In this document: piece after piece, positions 4,794 through 9,679 of the stretch | Layout of the letters: each line of letters starts with the position of its first letter | Position numbering within the stretch: position 1 is the first letter of the stretch | Source: Candidatus Margulisiibacteriota bacterium | GTDB taxonomy: Bacteria; Margulisbacteria; Termititenacia; Termititenacales; Termititenacaceae | Length of the DNA stretch: 9,679 nucleotides | Reading direction: 5' to 3' | Assembly (NCBI GenBank): GCA_031267055.1 | Contig: JAIRZV010000169.1 | Location: 1 to 9,679, forward strand | Program-made: the position numbers and the translations under genes | Notes under the pieces: generated by a model | Databases searched by the model: none | Told to the model about the DNA's origin: nothing | Seen by the model: the letters and a program-made list of their open reading frames with translations, nothing else

Positions 4794-6176
4794 ATGCAAT
4801 ACAATACTTTATTTATCGTGCCGCCGACAAAATCTCTGACCGTCTCGCCGCCGCTGGGTCTGCTTTATTTGGCCACAATTTTGCAAAAAGCCGGTATTGC
4901 GGTCAAAATAATTGACAGCCTCAAAGAAAATCTTTCCTGGGAGCAGCTCTATAAAACCATCGCCGACATTCAACCTGAAAATATTTGTCTATCGGTTATG
5001 ACTCCGCGTTTACCCAGCGTCAAAGAATTCATCCGGGATATACGCCACAAACAACCCAATGTAAAAATAATTTTGGGCGGCCCGCATATTACAGCTTTGC
5101 CGAGAGAATCTTTTGCCGAGTTACAGCCTGACGTTCTGGTCAAAGGCGAGGCGGAAAATATTATTTTACCGCTGATCCAAATTTTAAATAGCAAACAATT
5201 GGAGAAATTAAATGGCTTAACCGGAATAGTTTTCCGCAGGCCAGATGGAGAAATCGTCGAAACCACCGGGGAAAATCATGTCGCAGACTTGAACGCTCTG
5301 CCTCTGCCGGACTGGACATTACTGCCGCCCGGTGAATATCCGCCCAAGCCGGCCAATTTATTTTACAAAGCTTTTCCGATAGGCAGTATCATTACTTCTC
5401 GCGGTTGCAAGTACAACTGTCCCTTTTGCGCTTCCCGCCAAACCTTTGGCGCCAAGATCCGCTACCGCGCGCCGGAACATGTGCTGCAGGAAATAAAATT
5501 ATTGACAGAGCGGCACGGCGTAAAAGAAATTCATTTTCTCGATGATAATTTTGTTAATAACAAAGCACATGCTTATGCTATTTGCCGGGCTATTCTGGAC
5601 AGCAACATTAAAATCCACTGGAAAGTTCCGGGCGGCTTAAAAATCAACGATCTGGACGCTGAATTGATCGACATATTTAAAAAGTCCGGCTGTTATCAAT
5701 TGGGATTCGGCTTGGAAACTTTAGATAAAACAGTTCAGAAAATGAACCGCAAAATTATTGATCTGGATAAATCAGTCGAGATAGTAAAAAAATTGCGTAA
5801 AAACAAAATAGAAACTTACGGTTATTTTATTATTGGTCTGCCCGGCGAAACCTCAGAAACTATCAAAAACACTTTTCGCCTGCTAAAGAAATTTTCTTTT
5901 GACTATTATCATTTTTCTTTATTTACTCCCACGCCCGGCTCGGAGTATTTTCAGAAGTTTCAGCCGCCGCAAGACTGGTCGAAATATCTTTTTACTAACG
6001 GCACACAACAGAGTTATTGCGACTTAACTCTGGCGGAATTAAAAAAATACCAGCGGCAAGCATTGCTCAAATCCGCCTGCAATTTCCGTACAATTACGAA
6101 AATCATCCGCTACATAAAACCGGCGCAGTTAAAATATTTCGCTGAGTTAATTTTAAGTTATTGGCAAAAAACATGA
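4794..6176 (+). CDS. B12-binding-type radical SAM protein (second of tandem pair)
   Basis: This 460-aa protein has the same fold plan as its upstream neighbour. The N-terminal region has SPPLGLLYLATIL (18-30), ICLSVMTPRLPS, GGPHIT (95-100) and KGEAEN (117-122). The core has TSRGCKYNCPFCAS with Cys205, Cys209 and Cys212, the same residue numbers as in the first protein, then FLDDNFV (248-254), LGFGLETLDKTV and GYFIIGLPGE (343-352). The matching motif positions point to an old tandem duplication, although the sequences have diverged widely. AGGA (4783-4786) lies 7 nt before ATG 4794 within the end of the preceding gene, so the two are likely translated in sequence. Its stop overlaps the next start as ATGA. 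Two successive radical steps on one substrate, or a heteromeric enzyme, are both possible; the product is unknown. Confidence 0.9.
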   Translation: MQYNTLFIVPPTKSLTVSPPLGLLYLATILQKAGIAVKIIDSLKENLSWEQLYKTIADIQPENICLSVMTPRLPSVKEFIRDIRHKQPNVKIILGGPHITALPRESFAELQPDVLVKGEAENIILPLIQILNSKQLEKLNGLTGIVFRRPDGEIVETTGENHVADLNALPLPDWTLLPPGEYPPKPANLFYKAFPIGSIITSRGCKYNCPFCASRQTFGAKIRYRAPEHVLQEIKLLTERHGVKEIHFLDDNFVNNKAHAYAICRAILDSNIKIHWKVPGGLKINDLDAELIDIFKKSGCYQLGFGLETLDKTVQKMNRKIIDLDKSVEIVKKLRKNKIETYGYFIIGLPGETSETIKNTFRLLKKFSFDYYHFSLFTPTPGSEYFQKFQPPQDWSKYLFTNGTQQSYCDLTLAELKKYQRQALLKSACNFRTITKIIRYIKPAQLKYFAELILSYWQKT

Positions 6177-7681
6177 AGACTTTATTGCTGAAAATAAAAC
6201 AAGCCAAGCTGTCCTGGTGGTTTATTCTGGCTCTGGTCGTTTGGCTGGGGTTGGCTTTGTATGGGGCTTTCAGCGATTTAAATGTCTCCATTCAGGAAGG
6301 CACAAATATTTACGATGAGCTAAGGCCTGAAACTAATTATACTTCCGTGGTTAATTCTCTAAAATGGTTTTTCGGCGGAAAATCAACCGGGCATCAATAT
6401 TTATATCACTTAACAATTTTTTGTCTGGCCAAAATATTCGGGCTAACCGGCGGATTAAGCTTCGTTTTACTCGGACGGATAATTTCAATTGTTTGCAGTA
6501 TATTAAGCGTCATATCCGTTAAATATTTTGTCAAGAAAAATCTGCCCAAGCACAATCCCGAAAGCGTTGCGCTCCTGCAAATGTTTCACCCTTTATTCTT
6601 TTTTTACAGTATGCAGGCCGAGCCTTATGCTTTGCTGTTTTTCTGGACAATTCTGCATTTGATCTTGTATTTCAACCTACAAGATTCCCGAAAGTCCTGG
6701 CAAATTTTAGCTTTTGGCGCTGTCACAATTTTAGGCTACTACACACATTTTTATTTTCTGCTTATTTTATTCGCGGAAATTCTGACCGAACTTTATAAAT
6801 TCCTAAAAAAACAAAAAATCCTAATCTGGCCGTTTTTTCTGCTGCTCTGTCTGATGCCGCTTTTATTCTGGCAAATTCCCGTGGCGTTAAATTCCAGTCT
6901 CAAATATTTTATTGATGGATATTTTGTTTTCTCTCTCGGATTATGCTTAAAAATATTTGGCGTGCTTTTCGGCCTAACGCCGCTGTTTTTCAGCACCGGA
7001 GCAATTTACTTACTGACAATATGTTTATTCTGCGGTGCTTGGCTTATTTATTTTTACCAGCATAAAAATTTGCCGGTCGTCTTTGGCTTTTTTTATCTTT
7101 TGTTATTTTGCGCTTTTGTTTTCGTATACGGGATTTTTGCCAGTTATGGTTTTACTTATCCGACCATGCGTCATTATATTGGCATTATTCTGCCGCTTAC
7201 GATTATTTTGCTCAGTTGGCCAAATAAAAAAATAATAATATTTGTGTCTCTAATCGTCTTGAGCGTGTTTGCCATTACAGATGTTTTGCTCGTGCGGGAA
7301 AAATATAAGCCGGACGGAATATCCGCGGGCAATTATATAACCGGTTACGCGGGCTCAAAGGTTATTCTGCTGTCCCCGGCTTGGGCATATTATAGTTTAA
7401 ATAAAGTTCAGGTTGAATCAAAAGACATTGGGATTTGGTATTATTCCAAACACGATCTTCATCTCAAGTACGGAGTGTCGATTAATTCAAGAATTGAAGA
7501 AATATTCTCGGGAAATGTAATGCATTTTGCGCATATATCCGAGTATGTTTTAGGGCTGGACAATGTCGACACGCAAATTCAAGACGAAGGGCTGCAAGAT
7601 CTGCTCCGCAATCCGGCGGTAAAACTCATTGACACTAAAGAATTTGCCAATATTAAAATTTATACTTTTCGCAAACAATAA
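6173..7681 (+). CDS. GT39-like (GT-C fold) membrane glycosyltransferase
   Basis: This 502-aa integral membrane protein has about 12-13 hydrophobic segments between residues 15 and 371, then a soluble C-terminal part of about 130 residues. The first extracytoplasmic loop (about 33-70) has EGTNIYDE (42-49); the GT39-like HxxLYHL motif is GHQYLYHLTIFCLAKIFG (73-90); and MQAEPYALLFF (147-157) fits the family's EP/ARxYAL segment. GT-C enzymes move a sugar from a polyprenyl-phosphate donor to lipid, glycan or protein on the outer face of the membrane. ATG 6173 overlaps the TGA of the upstream radical SAM gene (ATGA), indicating translational coupling; the in-frame TTG 6161 is less likely. The 3' end overlaps the convergent methyltransferase gene by 22 bp. 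The coding region is markedly A/T-rich. Donor and acceptor are unknown; family confidence is good, precise subfamily is not. Confidence 0.82.
   Translation: MKTLLLKIKQAKLSWWFILALVVWLGLALYGAFSDLNVSIQEGTNIYDELRPETNYTSVVNSLKWFFGGKSTGHQYLYHLTIFCLAKIFGLTGGLSFVLLGRIISIVCSILSVISVKYFVKKNLPKHNPESVALLQMFHPLFFFYSMQAEPYALLFFWTILHLILYFNLQDSRKSWQILAFGAVTILGYYTHFYFLLILFAEILTELYKFLKKQKILIWPFFLLLCLMPLLFWQIPVALNSSLKYFIDGYFVFSLGLCLKIFGVLFGLTPLFFSTGAIYLLTICLFCGAWLIYFYQHKNLPVVFGFFYLLLFCAFVFVYGIFASYGFTYPTMRHYIGIILPLTIILLSWPNKKIIIFVSLIVLSVFAITDVLLVREKYKPDGISAGNYITGYAGSKVILLSPAWAYYSLNKVQVESKDIGIWYYSKHDLHLKYGVSINSRIEEIFSGNVMHFAHISEYVLGLDNVDTQIQDEGLQDLLRNPAVKLIDTKEFANIKIYTFRKQ
7660..7681. other. 22-bp convergent overlap of glycosyltransferase and methyltransferase 3' ends
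   Basis: The plus-strand gene stops at 7681 and the minus-strand gene stops at 7660. Each coding end is antisense to the other, leaving no room for a terminator between them. Transcription must end inside the opposing gene or run through it. GCTGCA/TGCAGC arms at 7682-7687 and 7718-7723 are too far apart and lack a T-run to count as a terminator. Confidence 0.9.
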
Positions 7682-8271
7682 AGCTGCAAGAAAAACCGCT
7701 CCAAATCCCTGTTTTGCTGCAGCGTGAAGCCGTGGCGTTTCAACAGTTCATTGTAAAAAGAAGCTTTTCTTGGCCGGGAATAATGCGTCTTAGCTTCCAG
7801 CCAGAGGATCAATTTAAAAAAAACGCCGCGTTGTTCGCTCGGCGGTTTTAACTCCAGCAGCGCAATTTTTCCGGCGGTCAAACCACGCAGCAAATTTTTT
7901 ATTTGCGCTTCTGTTAAATGATGCCAAACATTATTGAAAAACAATAAATCAAAATCGTTTAGATTGGGCTTTTGCGCGGTAAAGCTATATTCAGGAAATT
8001 GTTTTTTAGCATAATCAATCCGCTTAGGCTCCGGATCATAGCCGAGATATTTATCCGGCGCAAAACAATCCGCAAAAATTCCCTCGCCGCAGCCATAATC
8101 CAAAACACGGGCGCGCGGAATTTCCCGCAAAAGTTCTGCCAAAATAATTTTATGTTTCTTTAGTGGTCTCAATCTCTGCTGAATCCGCACATTCCAAGCG
8201 GGATTATTTATCACAGACAATAAAATGGATTTAAAAACTTTTATTGTAGTGCGTATAAGGGATAATTCCAT
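7660..8271 (-). CDS. Class I SAM-dependent methyltransferase (203 aa)
   Basis: Motif I is VLDYGCGEGIF (56-66), the glycine-rich SAM-binding loop. An acidic residue after strand 2 is Asp79 (LGYDPEPKRI), and DLLFFNNVWHHL (108-119) is the post-motif strand of the Methyltransf_11/UbiE-like type. The protein is short for the family but the Rossmann core is intact. The first 40 residues are hydrophobic and basic and might dock on membrane or a partner. Likely substrates in this setting are a sugar, lipid or quinone-like molecule; none can be assigned. ATG 8271 has a perfect TATAAT only 6 nt upstream and no SD, so the mRNA is probably leaderless. The gene diverges from ilvB (50 nt between starts) and its last 22 bp overlap the end of the glycosyltransferase gene. 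It is oriented opposite to that operon and so is separately transcribed. Confidence 0.87.
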   Translation of the reverse strand: MELSLIRTTIKVFKSILLSVINNPAWNVRIQQRLRPLKKHKIILAELLREIPRARVLDYGCGEGIFADCFAPDKYLGYDPEPKRIDYAKKQFPEYSFTAQKPNLNDFDLLFFNNVWHHLTEAQIKNLLRGLTAGKIALLELKPPSEQRGVFFKLILWLEAKTHYSRPRKASFYNELLKRHGFTLQQNRDLERFFLQLYCLRKV

Positions 8272-8277
8272 TTTAAA

Positions 8278-8283
8278 ATTATA
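8278..8283 (-). promoter_or_regulatory. Consensus -10 box (TATAAT) of the methyltransferase gene
   Basis: TATAAT on the minus strand is followed by TTTAAA and then ATG 8271. The expected transcription start falls on or next to the start codon, giving a leaderless message. A weak TTAGCA lies 19 nt upstream of the box. It overlaps the region in which the divergent ilvB promoter must sit. Confidence 0.55.
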
Positions 8284-8302
8284 GTCTATATTTTGATCTA
8301 TA

Positions 8303-8311
8303 TGCTAAAAT
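8303..8311 (+). promoter_or_regulatory. Extended -10 promoter (TGCTAAAAT) of ilvB
   Basis: TG-C-TAAAAT (5 of 6 to TATAAT), 10 nt before ATG 8322. A start site near 8318 would leave a leader of about 4 nt. There is no SD before the ATG, and no attenuator or leader peptide of the classical branched-chain type fits in so short a leader. A degenerate copy of this promoter lies at 3314-3322. Confidence 0.5.
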
Positions 8312-8344
8312 GACCCACATTATGAAAGGCTCGCAAATACTTAT
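8303..8344 (+). repeat. ilvB promoter and first eight codons, intact partner of the 3314-3353 copy
   Basis: Same-strand partner of 3314-3353, 4989 bp apart start to start. This copy is in front of a full open frame and is taken as the functional original or the reconstituted one. The interval enclosed contains exactly the two radical SAM genes, the glycosyltransferase and the methyltransferase. Confidence 0.7.
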
Positions 8345-9679
8345 CGAAGCGCTGATCAAAGAAAATGTGGAAGTCATTTTTGGCTATCCGGGTGGGCGCG
8401 CGCTGGAAATCTATGACGCGCTGTTTGCGGAAAAACGGCTCAAACATATTCTCGTGCGCCACGAGCAAGGCGCGGGACACGCGGCGGACGGCTATGCGCG
8501 TGCCACCGGACAGGTCGGCGTGTGCCTGACCACTTCCGGTCCCGGCGCGACCAATCTCGTCACCGCTATTGCCACCGCTTACATGGACTCTGTGCCGCTG
8601 GTGGCCATCACCGGACAGGTTGGCACAACGCAGATCGGCAAAGACGCTTTTCAAGAAGCCGACATGACCGGCATCACCATGCCGATCACCAAACACAATT
8701 ATCTGATCAAAGACGTGAACGAACTAGCGCCTACTATTAAAGAAGCTTTTCATCTGGCGAGGACAGGCCGTCCCGGGCCGGTGCTGATCGACATACCGTC
8801 GGATGTTTGCAAACAAGATGCGGATTTTAAATATCCCGAAAAAATCGACCTGCCCAATTACAAGCCGACGCTCAAAGGCAATCCGCGCCAGATCAAGCAG
8901 GCGATCGAGTTGCTGGCTCAAGCCGAACGTCCGCTGGTCATCGCCGGCGGCGGCATCAGCACGGCCAATGCGGCCAAAGAATTGACGGAATTCATACAGA
9001 TCACGGGAATGCCGGTGACGACAACACTGCTGGGACTGGGTATTATCCTGCCGAATACCGCCGGTTATCTCGGTATGCCGGGCATGCATGGCTCGGCGGC
9101 AGTGAATTACGCGCTTTGCGAAGCCGATGTGATCTTTGCGATCGGTATGCGCTTCGATGACCGCATTACCGGCAATCCGCAACTTTTTGCGCGGCAGGCC
9201 AAGATCATTCACGCGGACATTGACCCTGCGGAGATCAACAAATGCGTGCCGGCGGACGTGCCGATCATCGGCGACGCGCGCGAGATTTTAAAAGAAATGC
9301 TGGCGCTTCTGAAAAAAACCAAGCTCGTCCCGCGCGCTGAGTGGCTCCAGCAAATCGCCAAATGGCAAAAAGATTTTCCACTGACCTATACCAAAGACAG
9401 CAAGACGATCAAGCCACAGCAAGTCTGCGAAGTTTTGAATGACTTGACTAAAGGCAGCGCGGTGTACATCACCGATGTCGGCACGCATCAGATGTTCGCG
9501 GCGCAGTATTTGCGGATAAAATCTCCGCGGCGTTTTTTGTCGTCCGGCGGCTTGGGCACGATGGGTTTTGCTCTCCCCGCGGCAATCGGCGCGGCGCTAG
9601 CCTGCCCCAAAGAAAATATTATCTGTCTGGCCGGCGACGGCGGCATTCAAATGAATATTCAGGAATTGGGCACGCTCGC
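8322..9679 (+). CDS. ilvB: Acetolactate synthase large (catalytic) subunit, 3' end cut by the window
   Basis: 452 residues are visible of a family usually about 550-600 aa. The enzyme is thiamine diphosphate (TPP)-dependent and condenses pyruvate with pyruvate or 2-oxobutyrate, the first shared step of valine, leucine and isoleucine synthesis. The N-terminal Pyr domain has GYPGG (21-25), catalytic Glu48 in RHEQGAGHAADGYAR (46-60), TTSGPGATNLVT and the FQEADM segment (110-115). The central domain spans about 190-330 and includes GMRFDDR (275-281). The C-terminal PP domain starts near 365 and reaches the metal/TPP motif GDGG (438-441) with N445 before the window ends. It is G+C-rich like the asnB-like gene and unlike the intervening cluster. 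No SD; start ATG 8322 matches the usual start of the family. The small regulatory subunit, if linked, would lie beyond the edge. Confidence 0.95.
   Translation, partial: MKGSQILIEALIKENVEVIFGYPGGRALEIYDALFAEKRLKHILVRHEQGAGHAADGYARATGQVGVCLTTSGPGATNLVTAIATAYMDSVPLVAITGQVGTTQIGKDAFQEADMTGITMPITKHNYLIKDVNELAPTIKEAFHLARTGRPGPVLIDIPSDVCKQDADFKYPEKIDLPNYKPTLKGNPRQIKQAIELLAQAERPLVIAGGGISTANAAKELTEFIQITGMPVTTTLLGLGIILPNTAGYLGMPGMHGSAAVNYALCEADVIFAIGMRFDDRITGNPQLFARQAKIIHADIDPAEINKCVPADVPIIGDAREILKEMLALLKKTKLVPRAEWLQQIAKWQKDFPLTYTKDSKTIKPQQVCEVLNDLTKGSAVYITDVGTHQMFAAQYLRIKSPRRFLSSGGLGTMGFALPAAIGAALACPKENIICLAGDGGIQMNIQELGTL

Noticed and set aside
7682..7723. Terminator hairpin from GCTGCA and TGCAGC downstream of the glycosyltransferase gene
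   Set aside because: The loop is about 30 nt, the stem is only 6 bp, and there is no T-run after it.
8298..9488. Minus-strand open frames opposite ilvB (8298-8696, 8724-9212, 9288-9488)
   Set aside because: The plus strand encodes an intact, motif-rich acetolactate synthase; these frames reflect G+C-rich third positions.
1..9679. CRISPR array, tRNA or rRNA gene, transposase or integrase
   Set aside because: No regularly spaced repeats, no cloverleaf or rRNA-like stretch and no recombinase motifs were found on either strand by reading.

Overview
The window reads as ordinary bacterial chromosome from an organism I cannot name. Bacterial -10 boxes, Shine-Dalgarno (SD) sites and Gram-negative-style envelope genes are present. 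Base composition is mosaic: the left arm (asparagine synthase-like gene) and right arm (acetolactate synthase) are visibly G+C-rich, while the middle 3.3-8.3 kb is much more A/T-rich. An uncultured or candidate-phylum bacterium is plausible, but no phylogenetic marker here settles it.

Left arm (minus strand, about 1-3200). Reading leftward: a small ORF6N-domain gene (3202..2615), a 106-residue charged helical protein of unknown function (2555..2235), a full-length AsnB-type glutamine amidotransferase/asparagine synthase (2170..308), and a tiny 45-codon frame with a strong SD site (142..5) that contains an uninterrupted run of 18 C/G bases. The ORF6N gene lies between two exact 23-bp direct repeats (2591-2613 and 3290-3312) and carries a 31-base near-perfect palindrome inside its coding sequence.

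Centre (plus strand, 3384-7681). A tight three-gene operon encodes two tandem cobalamin-binding-type radical SAM enzymes (468 and 460 aa) and a GT39-like membrane glycosyltransferase (502 aa). The first two genes are 3 nt apart; the second and third overlap by ATGA. A class I SAM-dependent methyltransferase (8271..7660, minus) converges on the operon, and the two 3' ends overlap by 22 bp.

Right arm. ilvB, the acetolactate synthase catalytic subunit, starts at 8322 and runs off the window. Its promoter and first eight codons have a degenerate second copy at 3314-3353, directly after the right-hand 23-bp repeat and just before the radical SAM operon. The A/T-rich 5-kb gene cluster is therefore bracketed by two copies of the ilvB 5' end, which suggests insertion or duplication beside ilvB.

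Working together: the radical SAM pair, lipid-sugar-dependent glycosyltransferase, methyltransferase and amidotransferase are the sort of set found in loci that build or decorate an envelope glycan or lipid; this is inference from families and proximity. Several genes (asnB-like, methyltransferase, ilvB) have a -10-like box only 6-10 nt before ATG and no SD site, so they may be read from leaderless mRNAs, whereas the small accessory genes have textbook SD sites.
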